Positions 52,623 to 63,737 of a stretch of 64,000 bases of DNA are shown here, one piece after another. How positions within the stretch are numbered: the first letter of the stretch is position 1; every line of letters starts with the position of its first letter. The DNA comes from Mantamonas sphyraenae (Eukaryota; CRuMs; Mantamonadidae): NCBI GenBank assembly GCA_026936335.1, contig JAPMXV010000044.1:1-64000 (forward strand), given 5' to 3'. Both the position numbers and the translations under genes were made by a program. The notes under the pieces were generated by a model, which was given only the letters and a program-made list of their open reading frames with translations, made no database searches and was not told the origin of the DNA.

Positions 52623-54646
52623 TCACTCGCTGTCGCTCACGTTGTCGTTTGGAATCTCCAGAGCAATCTCGGCTCCCGAGTCCTGGTGCTGCACAATGTT
52701 GATGGGGGCATGGTGCACACGCACGTGCTCACTTCCCCGGCGCAGAGCGGTGTCCAACCCCTGTTGAGTAAAGTCGCGGTGCAGAGTCTGGTGCTTCTGC
52801 CTGCGTCGCAGCAACTCGCTGGTCGCCATCTTTTCGTTGAGCACAAGCATCTTCATGTCCTCGGTGGTGTAGAACTCGTCGCGGAAGTACGCCTCCTTGT
52901 TGTTCAGTCGGAACACCCACTCCTGCAGGGTCTCGATGGAGCGCAGGATCTCAAAGTTCATGAGGAAATTGTCGCCGTGCTGCAGAGAATCAAAGTCCAG
53001 ATCAGCCAGCTGCTTGTCCAAGTCTTCGTCCAGAACCTCGTTCTCCACATCCGGGTTGCCCCACTTCTTGTACAGGTAGTAGGTGACGCCAACGACGATC
53101 GCCGCGGTGACAATCAGGCCTGCGATCTGGCCCCCGTCGATCACAAAGCCGTCGGACGAGCCCGACGTAGCCCGTTCGCTGACTTTGAAGTACTCGTCAA
53201 AGATAGAAAAGTAGGCGGATGTGTACATCACGCGGAGGAGGCCGCGGTTGACTTCTTCTTCAAACTGCTTGTTTGCGCTATTGGGCATCACAAAGCCGTA
53301 AGTCTGCTTGTTGAAGACTTCTCCGACAATGACCGTGTCAAACGAACCGTTTGCTTCCCGTTCCTTGACGTGGAAGCGCAAAATGGGAAAGTCGTAAACA
53401 ACGGCAGCGTATGAGTTGTTGTGGAAGTTGTCGAACATTTGGGAGAGGGAGCTTGCGCCCTCCACAATGATGCCGCTCTGGGACTTGAGGTAGTTGTACG
53501 GGGCCGAGCCATTGACTGAGCCCACCTTGCGGCCAGCCAAGTCTGACAACTTGCTGATGTCGCTGCTGCTGGCCTGCAGACTGAGGGCAACGGTGATGGA
53601 TGCTGTGACGAAAGCAACCACAATACTGCGAGGTGGCAGGGGGTGGGTCCACACCGGGAGTGTGGGGGGGCAACTTCGGTGTCAGAGGACCAAGAAAGGT
53701 TGGGGTTGGGGTTTGCTTTTGGGCGGGGCACGTACATGGAGACAAAGCTCAGAATGGCACTCATTGCCTGTTGGGGTGGCACAAGGTGCGAATTGCCGTA
53801 GAGTGTGAGAGGTGGGTGGCCATCGAATACGGGGATCTACAACCACAAAAAAGGGCAAAGGCTGGCTGGGGCGACAATCGTACGTTGGAGAAGGGATGCC
53901 TGGGCACCTTGGTGGGCTTGGCGAGCAGAGAGAGCGTGATCCACTTCATGGCCTCGGGGATTCCCTTTTTCGGGTTGGCCTCAAAGAAGCTTGTGTTTCC
54001 GGGCGTCTTGTACACCTGTGTGGGATGGGAGGGCGGGCACGTGTCAGGGAGCCGCGCGCAAAGAGCACAAGGACACAACACATGGAGCGCGGGCCAAGCA
54101 GGCGATGCAGAAAAAGTGGTCAGTGGCATCACATACCTCGAGTAGCCAGATGATGCAGGCCAGACACAAGATGCCTGTAATCATGGCCAAGACGACAAGC
54201 AGGAAGCGCTGACCAAAGATGTAGTCAACAACGGCCTGAGCCCCATTGGACTGCTGCTTCTTGACCATGATCTGCAGACCACTGTCGAAGAACGAGTGGC
54301 TGAAATCGACGATCTGTTCGCGCGTGGCTGTGATCGTAGGTGCAGCAAGACCGATGTCTGCCGCGCCTGTGTTGAGGGCATCAAAGATTTCGTCGTTGCT
54401 CGTGAACTCGAGGACGGTGGGCTCCAGGGTGGACGAGAAATTGCTCAAGAGGGGCAACACGTGCTGCTCGAACAGCTTGAACGTAAACCCGTCCCAGGTG
54501 TTTCCGTTCTTGATGGCAAACGGCGGCGTGGGCTTTGTTGCCACGCGGATGCGCTGGTTCTGCGCCTTGCTGCTTCCAACCATCATCAAGACGGCCAGCA
54601 CCAGCACCAGCGCTAGGTTTGTTTGTTTGGATGTCAACGTAACCAT
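52623..54646 (-). CDS. Ionotropic glutamate receptor-like ligand-gated channel
   Basis: Exons 54646-54137, 54015-53884, 53767-53736 and 53625-52623 join in phase to give 558 aa. A signal peptide (LALVLVLAVLMMVGSSKA) is followed by S1 of a periplasmic-binding-protein-type ligand domain (RIRVATKPTPPFAIKNG to IVDFSHSFFDSGLQIMVKK). Then come M1 (FLLVVLAMITGILCLACIIW), a pore-loop region and M3 (IVVAFVTASITVALSLQ). S2 is KVGSVNGSAPYNYLKSQSG to SAYFSIFDEYF, followed by M4 (GLIVTAAIVVGVTYYLY) and a ~150-aa cytosolic tail. There is no amino-terminal LIVBP domain, so it is shorter than animal iGluRs, but unlike bacterial GluR0 it keeps M4. The ligand is unknown. It converges with the VPS9 gene (46 bp between stops). 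Confidence 0.85.
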
Positions 54647-54881
54647 TGTTTCTTTTTTTTTTGTTGTTGCTTTTGTGTTTGCGAGAGTCGGGCGACTCTA
54701 CGCCGCATCGAAAACGCAAACTCGACACCGGCAGCATAACACACATCGCACCGCAAACTCGCTCCAAGGGAACCAACAGCTCCCACAGGCGCTAGACAGA
54801 GAGAAATTCAAGAGAGAAACATGTGGTGCATGGACATGGCACGCATGCAAAGTCTCAGCCAGCAGAATTTGTGCGAAAACC

Positions 54882-56053
54882 ATGTCATCCACCAACGCGT
54901 TTGCAGCCCTGGGGGAGGAACCCGAGGTGGAGGTGAACGTGGAGGAGGATGTAGAAGAGGCGGTGGAAGAAGAGGAGGAGCAGAAGAAGGAGGAAAGCGC
55001 CGAGGAGGCCCGCAAGCGCAGTCAGCGAGAAATGTGGGCCAAGGTGAAGCCCGTCGAGTCTGAGCAGGCGCTGCGTATGCTGGTGGTTTGTGGAGTGCCT
55101 GGGTCGGGAAAAAGCACCATAACCAAACCGCTGGCCAACGTGTTTGGATGGGGCCGGGTGAACCAGGACGAGATGGGCACACGCAAGTCGTGCGAGGTAA
55201 GGCTCACAAAGCAGGCCACCTCACGCCAACGAGTAAAACTGACACAGTCACAACGGCCACAACATACGCACTGCGTCCTTTTGGGTCGCTGCCGGCTTCA
55301 CAAACACAGTACTTCACGCGCAAGTTCCTGGAAAAAAAGGTGCCGGTGGTGGTTGATCGCTGCAACTTTGACAACAAGCAGCGGGCACACTGGGTGCGCC
55401 TTGCACGCAAGTACAACGTGCCCCGCGTGGAGTGCGTGCACATTGACGTGCCCGTGGCTGAGTGCATCCGGCGTGTGACGCAGCGAGAAGACCACGAGAC
55501 GATTGCGAGTGGGGCCGACTCCAACGGCGACTCGGTCGTGCTCAAGATGCGCAGCATGTACACGCAGGCCACCAAAGACGAAGGCTTTGACCGTGTCACC
55601 GTCTTTGATTTCCACGGCTACCCCGGCACAGCCAAGGAGGTGCTTGAAGAGCTGCAGGCGCAACGGAACCAAGACGGCGCTGGCTCCTCCTCCTCCTCTT
55701 CCTCCTCGGACTCCAAAGACACCAATGACTCTACAACGGTCCAGGCGAAGGATGGTAACGAAAAGGAGGACGAGAACCTGCTGGAACGGTGGAGCAGGCT
55801 GTTGAAGCGCGTGGCGGACGAGGAAGAGGCGGACGCCGGGTTGTACAACGACAAGGGCAAGCTGCAAGTGCCAGATGGCCACGTGCAGGTGGAAAATGTG
55901 TTTCCCATCAAAGAGTTGGTGAGTGTGGACGGCGATGGACGGCTGCACGTCCATTTCAACGCACGTCGCAAAAAGGGTCTCAGCCGCGAACATGTCTGCA
56001 AGGTTGCGCTCACCGTGCTGGGAATCGATCTGGAGTCGGCCAAGGGACACTGA
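54882..56053 (+). CDS. P-loop nucleotide/polynucleotide kinase-like protein (AAA_33 type)
   Basis: Exons 54882-55196 and 55310-56053 join in phase to give 352 aa. An acidic N-terminus (about residues 10-45) precedes Walker A GVPGSGKST at 71-79, QDEMG, and the PNK-like block VPVVVDRCNFDNKQRAHW (Walker B-like with lid residues). A conserved HIDVPVAECIRRVTQRE segment follows. This is the fold of the PNKP kinase domain and related AAA_33 proteins. A Ser-run linker and a C-terminal block (NVFPIKELVSVDGDGRLHVH) follow. There is no phosphatase or ligase domain, so it is not a full PNKP. The substrate may be a nucleic-acid 5'-OH or a small molecule. Confidence 0.75.
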
Positions 56054-56128
56054 AGAACGCATGGATTGTTACGTGATGGGTTCTGGAAGGAATGAATCCG
56101 AGCATTGCGCCATGGCTGCCAACAAAAC

Positions 56129-56577
56129 ATGTCGGGTGAAACGGGCACGCGCACAGCGGGAATCGCCAGTTCGGTGGAACAGGAGCAGGACACAACCAGC
56201 GAAAAGGGCAATGTACAACACATTCACCTGACGCTGGACAGTGACGAGGGCACGGAGGGCGAGCACAAGCACGTCAAGTGGACGGAAGACACCGTCGACA
56301 ATGAACACCTGGGCCGCAAGTCGAGCAAAAGTGAGTGTGCAGCGTGTGTGGAGAGCTGTGTTGCGGTTCACTCACACCTTTTGTCGACGCGTGCGTGTGT
56401 CCTTCAGTTTGCTGCCAATATCACAAGCCGCGCGAATTTGGAGAATCGGACAGCGAAAGCAGCGACGACGAGTTTGAGGGCAAGCGTGTGCGCATCAAGC
56501 GTGTCAGACGCAAGAAGAACACAGACGGAGAGCACCAAGAGCATGATCATGCACACGACTGCACTTGCGACTCGTGA
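56129..56577 (+). CDS. PPP1R11: Protein phosphatase 1 inhibitor 3 (PPP1R11/Ypi1 family)
   Basis: Exons 56129-56330 and 56408-56577 join in phase to give 123 aa. The family core is unmistakable: HVKWTEDTVDNEHLGRKSSK, ICCQYHKPREFGESDSES, then a basic stretch and a His/Cys-rich tail (HDHAHDCTCDS). KVKW-type and CCxYHK motifs mediate PP1 binding, and the mammalian protein is also reported to have ubiquitin-ligase activity. The protein is disordered and short, as usual for the family. Confidence 0.94.
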
Positions 56578-56792
56578 TGCGTGCACGGGAGGTCGAGAAT
56601 CTTCTTTCCGCCCGAGTTGCAGGTTCGGCGCTGGAGATTCAAACCGCCGTCGAGTGGCCATGGCACATCAAACGTGAAGAGAGTACGATGGTGTTGTGGG
56701 CAGGGGGGAGTTTGTTGGACGGATGACCCATAGATAAACGAACGGCGCGTGTGCGTCCTGGCACCCAGCCAAAACTCACCTCACCAACGAAC

Positions 56793-59700
56793 ATGGTTAG
56801 TCCTCACCTCTCCAGCACCATGTGCAAAAGCACCCCGACACTCACACTGCGATGTTCCGTTCCTAACCCTGGTGTGTTGTGCAGTCTGTCATCGGAATCG
56901 ACTTTGGAAATCTGAACGTGGTTGTCGGCGCTGCTCGCAAGCGAGGCATCGACATCCTGCTGGACTCCTCCAGCAACCGCCAGACCCCGTACGTTGCCAT
57001 ATGCACACCACAGAACCTGTTTCTTGCCCTTTCATGCCGCTGGGTCTCTTTTCTACCCTGCACTGCATCCCTGTAGCCTCCCACACACACTGACACCGCC
57101 TTGTGCAACTTTCCGCATTTTCCGCCGTTTCCGCACGCGCAGCAACCTCGTGGTTTTCACCGACCAGGCCCGCCAGATGGGCGAATTCGGAGCGCCCATG
57201 GTACGTTGTCTATCTGTGTGGAGGCTACGCACGCCGGCCGCGTGCGGTCCGCGTGTGCTTGCGCCCACAGGCTCCAGAGCGGAATGCGGAAACTCGCGTC
57301 AGCAAATCCTTCCGCCGCCACGTCCCAACCCCCACACGTCCGCACACGCCGCACAACATCACTCACACACTCGTCCATGGGGCGTCTCATGTTGAACCCA
57401 ACAGGCCATGCAAAACTACAAGAACGCCATCACGAACGCCAAGCGTCTCGTCGGACTCAAGTACAACGACCCGCGTGCCCAGCAGGAACTGGAGCGCTGG
57501 CAGTACCCGTTCAAGGTCGTCGAAATGCCCGACGGCTCCTGTGGCTACCAGGTGCGCCTGAACGGCGAGTCCATGACCGTGTCTGTGGAGCAGGTGTTGT
57601 CCATGATCCTTGGACACATCAAACGCAACGCTGAGCGCGAGAACGCAGGAGCCGTGGCCAGCGACGTCGTCATTGCCGTCCCAGCCTACTGGACCGACGC
57701 TCAGCGCCGCGCATTCCTGGACGCAGCCGAAATTGCCGACCTCAAGGTGTCGCGCCTTGTCAACGACACCACCGCCGCCGCTGTCCAGTACGGCTTCCCC
57801 ATCCCAGTCAAGCAGTTTGAGGGTGGTCTTACGCGAACCGTTGCCTTTGTCGACTGCGGTCACGCCGACCTGCAGGCATCCATTGTCACCTTTGATGCCG
57901 AGGGTCTGCGCGTCAAAACCATCCGCTGCGACGAGAACCTGGGCGGCCGCGATTTTGACCGTCTGCTGTACGACCACTTTGTTGCACAGTTCAAGACCAC
58001 CTACGGCATCGACATCAACACCAACCCCAAGGCGCGCCTGCGTCTGGAGAAGGCTGTGGAGAAGATGAAAAAGACCCTGAGCGCAAACTCGGAGGCTGGA
58101 CTGTCGGTGGAGTGCATCATGGACGACGTGGATGTCAAGGGCAGCATCACACGCGACGAGTTTCTGGAAATGGCCGAGCCGCTGTTCCAGCGCGTGATCA
58201 ACACCCTGACCGCACTGCTTGACGACGCCAAGCTCGAAGAGGGCCAGCTGGACTCTGTGGAGATTGTCGGCGGCACAACACGCATGCCCAAGATGAAGGA
58301 GATCATCGCAAGCGCGTTTGGCATGGACGTGAACAACACGCTGAACAACGAGGAGGCTCTGGCAAGCGGCTGCAGCTGGGCTGCGGCCATGCTCAGCACC
58401 TTCAAGAAGATGAAGAAGTACACGGTGCACGACTGCACCCTGTACCCCATCAAGTTGGTGTGGAAGAGCGCCGAGGCCTCGTCGGACAACGTGTACAAGA
58501 GCTCCAACGTGTTCAAGCACTTCAACAACTTCCCCAGCACCAAGCTGCTTTCCCTGTACCAGTTTGACAGCTTTGACATCCACGCCGAGTACAGTGACCC
58601 CGAGCTGCTGCCCACAGGCACCCTGCCCCACATCGCCGACTTTCACGTGTCCGGCCTGCCCAACGAAACCAGCGGCAAGATCAAGGCCCGTGTGCGCCTG
58701 GACCTCCACGGATTGGTGTCTGTCGAGTCGTGCACCCTGCACGACGAGGTCGAACTCACCGAAGAGGAGATCAAGGCCGAGGCCGAGGCACAAGCCAAGG
58801 ACGACAAGGGCAACTCCAGCGGCGACTCTATGGACGTGAGTTATTTGTACCCCACCCCCCCCCCCCCCACCCCCCCCCTTCTTTCCCTGCCTTTTCGCGC
58901 GTGTACGTGCATGTGTGTGTGCTTGTGGGTGTGTGTTTGTGCGCATTCGTGCCCCCCCCCTCCTTTGCTAGCAATGATGATTTTCAGGTACAATCTGTCA
59001 GTCCTCTGACCGATCGGTTGAAGAAAACATACCAAAATCCACCGGCACAAATCAAGAATCCGCCAGGTGGCTGAGCTACGCAGCAGCAGATGTGTGCCAC
59101 ATTGTTGTTCTCCCAGCACCGCACCACACCTTGGCTGACACCACACACACAATCGACGACTGACGACACACGACAGACGGAGCCGTCCAAGTCAGAAGAC
59201 GGAGAGGAGGGCGCCAAGACAAAGAAGGTCAAGACGCCGCTGACGGTGACGACGACATCGAGCGCCATGACGTACCAGCAGGTGCAGGACGCCAAGGAGC
59301 TGGAGGGCAAGCTGATGGCTGCAGACAACCTTGTGGCGGCCACTGCCGATGCACGCAACTCGCTCGAGTCGTTTGTGTACGACACGCGCTACAAGGTGGA
59401 GTCTGAATTGGCGCCGTACTGCACGGAGCAGTTCCGCACAGACTTTCTCGGTTCGCTGTCGGCCGCTGAGGAGTGGCTGTACGAAGACGGCTACGACGCA
59501 ACCAAGAGCGTGTACGACGACAAGCTGAAGCAGCTGCGCGCACCGCTCAAACCCGTGCAGGCGCGCTACAACGACGACCAGACGCGTGACATCGCAGCCA
59601 CAGAGCTCAAGAGCCTCACGCAGCACCTTATCTCGGAGGCGCAGTCGGGCGACGCCAAGTATGAGCATTTGGCTGCCGAGGATCTGCAAAAGGTCGTCGA

Positions 59701-60010
59701 CACGGCCACCGCTGCCGAACAGTGGCTGGAAGCCTCCATGGCAGAGCAACAGGGACGTGACCGTACCTTGGACGCAGTGATCACCACCAAGGAGATCAAC
59801 GAGCGCAAGGATGCAGTCAACTACACCTGCCAGCCCATCCTGACCAAGAAGAAGGTCGAGGTGCCCAAGCCCAAGAGCACCGGCAGCAGCAGCAGCAGCA
59901 ACAATGACAACAAGGATGACGCCTCGGCCGACGACACGGCCCAGGACTCGGCCAACACCGAGGACGCAGCCAACGCCGCCGACGAGCCCGTCGAGGATGA
60001 TCTCGATTGA
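56793..60010 (+). CDS. HSP110-type Hsp70 nucleotide-exchange chaperone (HSPA4/SSE family)
   Basis: Exons 56793-56795, 56885-56988, 57143-57200, 57405-58835 and 59177-60010 join in phase to give 809 aa. The first coding exon is only the ATG; splicing yields MSVIGIDFGNLN. The nucleotide-binding domain follows (DVVIAVPAYWTDAQRRAF, LVNDTTAAAVQYGFP, VEIVGGTTRMPKMKEII). A substrate-binding beta domain, an acidic linker (LTEEEIKAEAEAQ), a helical region and an acidic tail complete it. Total length and the extended linker identify the Hsp110 branch, which acts as an exchange factor and holdase for cytosolic Hsp70. Poly-C tracts occur in the last intron. It converges with the OGT-like gene. Confidence 0.93.
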
Positions 60011-60050
60011 GAAAGAAACAACCAATGCTTCCCACCCACCACACCGATGT

Positions 60051-63038
60051 TCATTCCTGTCGTTGCTCCCGTGCGACCAGTACGTGCATTGACCCTGCGC
60101 CACGCGAGGCGTTGACCTCCCACATGAGCGTAGTCAGGCTGGCAAAGTGACCGGCCCACCGTGCGTTGTCGAATAGGGGCATGGAGAGCCTGTTGCGGCG
60201 TAGAGTTTGGGCCATGGCGAGCCTGCGCGAGGACGATTGGCCGAGATCGACGGCCAGGCGGACATAGGCCTCGGGAGATTGAACCACCATGTCGGGCACA
60301 CCAATGGCATAGGAAAGGGACATGGCCACACGCGAAGGCATCTTGACCAAGGGCATGGTGACCATGGGCACGCCGGCCCAAAGGACATCTGTGGCCACTG
60401 TGTGGGCGTTGTAGTGCGGCGAGTCGAGGTGGACGTCCGCCGCCATGGCTCGACGCAAGTGGTCTTCCTTGGCCACCAGATCGGCCATGATGAGGCGGTC
60501 GGGGTTGATACCGTGGCGCTGTGCTGCTCGTTTGAGGATAGGCGAGGCCTCGGGCACATTGGAGAGGAGCCAGAGCACGGATCCATCGACCTGCTTCAGA
60601 ATGTTCATCCACAGGGCAAACGTGTCCTTGTCCAGCTTGTAGAGCTGATTGAAGCTGCTGTACACAATGGCATTGTCAGGGATGCCGTACTTGGCGCGCA
60701 TGGCGCGTCTGTGCTGGACAAGAAGCGAGGGTTCGAGCTCGTCGCCCAGCTGCGTTTCCTGCTCCCGCGAGATGTTGAGCAGCTGCGTCCACGGGTAAAC
60801 GTGTGCGTGTTCGGCCAGTTGGTAGGTGTTTGGCATGAGGGCCAGTTTTTCGCTGTAAAAGTGCTGGTGTGTTGGGTCGCTGGATTTGCTGTCGGTGACG
60901 ATGTAGTGGTGGAATGTGGAGCCCGACGTGCTGGGGAAGCCCAGAAAGTTGACCACAACAGGAGCAGGATGCAGAGCCATCACCTCCATGCGGCCGTTGC
61001 TCGTGTGGCCGTTGAGATCGACGGCGATGTGCATACCATCCGCGACGATCTGTTTCGCCAGCTCGACCGAGCCCATCGCGCCCACAAACTTGAAGTGATC
61101 CACGTTCTGTTCCAAGGCCTTGCGCACGCGCGACTCATCGCTGCTGGCCAGCGAGTAAGCGGTTGTCTCCAGGCGCTGCCGATCCAGGAGAGCCAGCATC
61201 GGTTCGAGCTGTCGCCCCACTGCATGGTTGCGTAGATCGCTGGACAACAGACCGATGCGCAGGCGAGGGTCATCATTGGCCACGCGCTGCCCTTTTGCAT
61301 CCGCAGTGAGCAGCGGCTGCGCCAGCGAGACCGCGCCGGATCTCACTGCAAGCTTGCGAGCCTGCAGCTGAGCAATGCGCAGCAAGGTCGCTTCGTCGAT
61401 TTGTGGGTACAGCAAGGCAGCAAATGGAAGCACCGACGAGTCGTCCGAGGCGTTGAGCTTGTGGTCGGGTCCATCGAGGAGGGCGAGATCGCGAGCCAAC
61501 AGCGTCAGCATCGCTGGCATGTATGCGTCGCGCTGTTCCCAGTCGCACATGCGTGTGAGGGTGTGGACCAACGATCCCAGAGCCTGGTGGGTGGGATCCA
61601 GGGCGTGTGCTCGCTTGTACGCGTCGACAGAGTCCTGCAAATGGCCAAGCTCGTAGTGAGCCGATCCCAGATTGCTCCAAAACGCAGCCGAGTCCGGTTG
61701 AAGCTGCGCAGCGTGTTTGTGCGCTTTCACAGCCTCGTTCAGTTTGCCCATGCGTATATATGCGTTGCCCAAGTTGCTGTATGCGTCTGCGTACGTGCTG
61801 TCGATCTGCAGGGCCCGCTCGTACATGGCTGCGGCCTCGTGCAGCTTGTACTGGGCAAAGCGCAGGGCCCCTGCATTCATCCAGTAGTGCGGATCGTCGG
61901 GGTTCACGTCGATTGCACGTTGAAATCCTTCGTCAAAGGCTTGCTGCAGGTGGCCCAGCTGCATCAAGACATTGCCAATGTTTGTGTAGGCCTCGCCATT
62001 GTTGGGATCCAAGGCCACCACCTGTCGCAGCTCGTCCAGGCTGCGTTCCAGGTTGCCGGCCTCTTGCAGGGCCCCGGCGAGCTGGTAGCGGTAGGTTGGA
62101 TCGGGAGAAACCTGGACAGCACGTTCGAAGCAGGCCACCGCGGCTTTGTAATCGCCGAGGGCACGATAAGCATTTCCCAGGTTGTTGTGTGTGTTTGCTT
62201 GTTGCGGATCCAGCTCGATGGACTTTCGAAACACACGGACGGCGTCACTGTGTTGGCCCAGCTGGGCGAGCAGATTGCCGTAGTTGTACCACGTGCGTCC
62301 GTTGGCACTGTCGAGGTCCAGTGCCCGCTTGTATGCATCACTGGCCTCTTGGATGCGGCCAAGGTTCTTGAGGGCCGCCCCTCGGTTGGCGTGTGCATCG
62401 GCAAAGGTGGGACGCAACGCAAGCGCCTGGTCATAGTCTGCCACAGCACGAGGCAGTTGGTTGAGCATGTGCAGGATGGTACCACGCATAAAATAGTCCA
62501 GAGACAGGCTGTGTTTGCCCTGGTCGGACGAGAGGTCAAGTTCACGTCGGTGGAGGGCGACAAGAGCTGTGTACGAGTCGACTGCGGCGGCATACCTGCC
62601 TAGGATACGCTGGGCCGTGGCCAGCTTGGCCAAACCAGGGGAGAAGGATGGAGCCAGGCGTCGCACTTCTTGCAACGCCGCCTCTTGCTCCGCGTGCTTT
62701 CGCTGGCGTTCGTAGACGGAGGCGAGATGGAAGTGGCCATTGGGGTTGTTTGGATACAGGCGCGTGGCGTCCTGGGCACACACCAGGGCGGCGTCGAGGT
62801 CGTTGGCGTTAAACAGACGCACTGTTTCTTGGAGGAGGGCCTGGGCGTCAACAGATCCGGCGGGCCGAGAAGCAAGGGCGGCGCAGAGGACACCTCGTGC
62901 GCGGCCGTGCGAGTGGCTAATCTTTGTTTTGGCCTTTGCGGCAGCCCGGCGCAAGGTGGGGCGTGCGTGCACGTGGTGCAGAAGCACAAGCAACACAAGG
63001 AGCAGATGGAGGTGGAGGAGTTTGCAGCGACGGGACAT
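60051..63038 (-). CDS. TPR O-GlcNAc/fucosyl-transferase family protein (OGT/SPINDLY-like) with a signal peptide
   Basis: A 995-aa single-exon gene. MSRRCKLLHLHLLLVLLVLLHHVHA is a strong N-terminal hydrophobic signal. Residues ~60-560 contain about a dozen TPRs (YNYGNLLAQLGQHSDAVRVF, NLGNAYRALGDYKAAVACFE, NLGNAYIRMGKLNEAVKAHK). The GT41 catalytic domain spans about 585-970, with LRIGLLSSDLRNHAVGR, VDLNGHTSNGRMEVMALHPA, NFLGFPSTSG, IVYSSFNQLYKLD and DSPHYNAHTVATDVLWAGVP. The last motif is the nucleotide-sugar site seen in OGT and SPINDLY. Family members are normally nucleocytoplasmic, so the signal is odd. Start codons of this gene and mtSSB diverge 83 bp apart. Confidence 0.9.
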   Translation of the reverse strand: MSRRCKLLHLHLLLVLLVLLHHVHARPTLRRAAAKAKTKISHSHGRARGVLCAALASRPAGSVDAQALLQETVRLFNANDLDAALVCAQDATRLYPNNPNGHFHLASVYERQRKHAEQEAALQEVRRLAPSFSPGLAKLATAQRILGRYAAAVDSYTALVALHRRELDLSSDQGKHSLSLDYFMRGTILHMLNQLPRAVADYDQALALRPTFADAHANRGAALKNLGRIQEASDAYKRALDLDSANGRTWYNYGNLLAQLGQHSDAVRVFRKSIELDPQQANTHNNLGNAYRALGDYKAAVACFERAVQVSPDPTYRYQLAGALQEAGNLERSLDELRQVVALDPNNGEAYTNIGNVLMQLGHLQQAFDEGFQRAIDVNPDDPHYWMNAGALRFAQYKLHEAAAMYERALQIDSTYADAYSNLGNAYIRMGKLNEAVKAHKHAAQLQPDSAAFWSNLGSAHYELGHLQDSVDAYKRAHALDPTHQALGSLVHTLTRMCDWEQRDAYMPAMLTLLARDLALLDGPDHKLNASDDSSVLPFAALLYPQIDEATLLRIAQLQARKLAVRSGAVSLAQPLLTADAKGQRVANDDPRLRIGLLSSDLRNHAVGRQLEPMLALLDRQRLETTAYSLASSDESRVRKALEQNVDHFKFVGAMGSVELAKQIVADGMHIAVDLNGHTSNGRMEVMALHPAPVVVNFLGFPSTSGSTFHHYIVTDSKSSDPTHQHFYSEKLALMPNTYQLAEHAHVYPWTQLLNISREQETQLGDELEPSLLVQHRRAMRAKYGIPDNAIVYSSFNQLYKLDKDTFALWMNILKQVDGSVLWLLSNVPEASPILKRAAQRHGINPDRLIMADLVAKEDHLRRAMAADVHLDSPHYNAHTVATDVLWAGVPMVTMPLVKMPSRVAMSLSYAIGVPDMVVQSPEAYVRLAVDLGQSSSRRLAMAQTLRRNRLSMPLFDNARWAGHFASLTTLMWEVNASRGAGSMHVLVAREQRQE

Positions 63039-63121
63039 GGGCGACGGAAAAAGGACTGGCCGCGGTGGTGCGCTTGCGAAGCCGCGCACAGGCAACCAAC
63101 CCCAAATTCGAACCAGACAGC

Positions 63122-63708
63122 ATGTTTTCGCGCAGCGCAAAGAGCAGCACGCAGTGTGTGTCCCCTTTGGTGGACGCCCTGCGCAGCCAGGCGTACTCGT
63201 CGGGCCAGCGCATCCGCGCGGGCTCGGTAAACAAGGTGACCCTGCTGGGCAATGCCGCAAAGGGTGAGTGAGAGTGCACTCGTGTGTAGCAGATGGGACA
63301 GAAGAGAGGAGAGGGAAAGGCAGGGGAAATGGGGTGGTGCTGGATGGTTGGGCAAGAAGAATTGTGACTGACTCAGGACGAGCAGAGCCTGAGGTGACCG
63401 AGTTTTCCAACGGCAACTCGGTGACAAAGTTCTCACTGGCCACGAACGAGTCGTGGAAGAACGCACAGGGGGAGTATGTAACCAACACGGAGTGGCACAA
63501 CGTGTGTGTGTGGAGCGACGCGCTGCAGGACGTGGCCAACAAGTACGTGCGCCGCGGGTCCATGGTCTACCTCGAGGGCAAGATCACCAGCTACACGTAC
63601 AAGGGCAATGATGGAGAGGAACGCAAGGGAGTGCAGATCGACGTTCCGCGCTACTCGGGTGTGCTGCAGGTGTTGTCTCAGGATGGCGAGGATGAGGTGC
63701 CCATTTGA
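63122..63708 (+). CDS. SSBP1: Mitochondrial-type single-stranded DNA-binding protein
   Basis: Exons 63122-63263 and 63377-63708 join in phase (acceptor preceded by ACTGACTCAG) to give 157 aa. The N-terminus MFSRSAKSSTQCVSPLVDAL is Ser/Arg-rich and fits a mitochondrial presequence. The OB fold is bacterial-type: VNKVTLLGNA, VTKFSLATNESWKN, TEWHNVCVWSDALQDVANKYV, GSMVYLEGKITSYTYKG and the C-terminal strand. Its role is coating single-stranded mtDNA during replication. It diverges from the OGT-like gene. Confidence 0.94.
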
Positions 63709-63737
63709 AGCGGGAAAGAACGCGGCAGCGTTCATGT

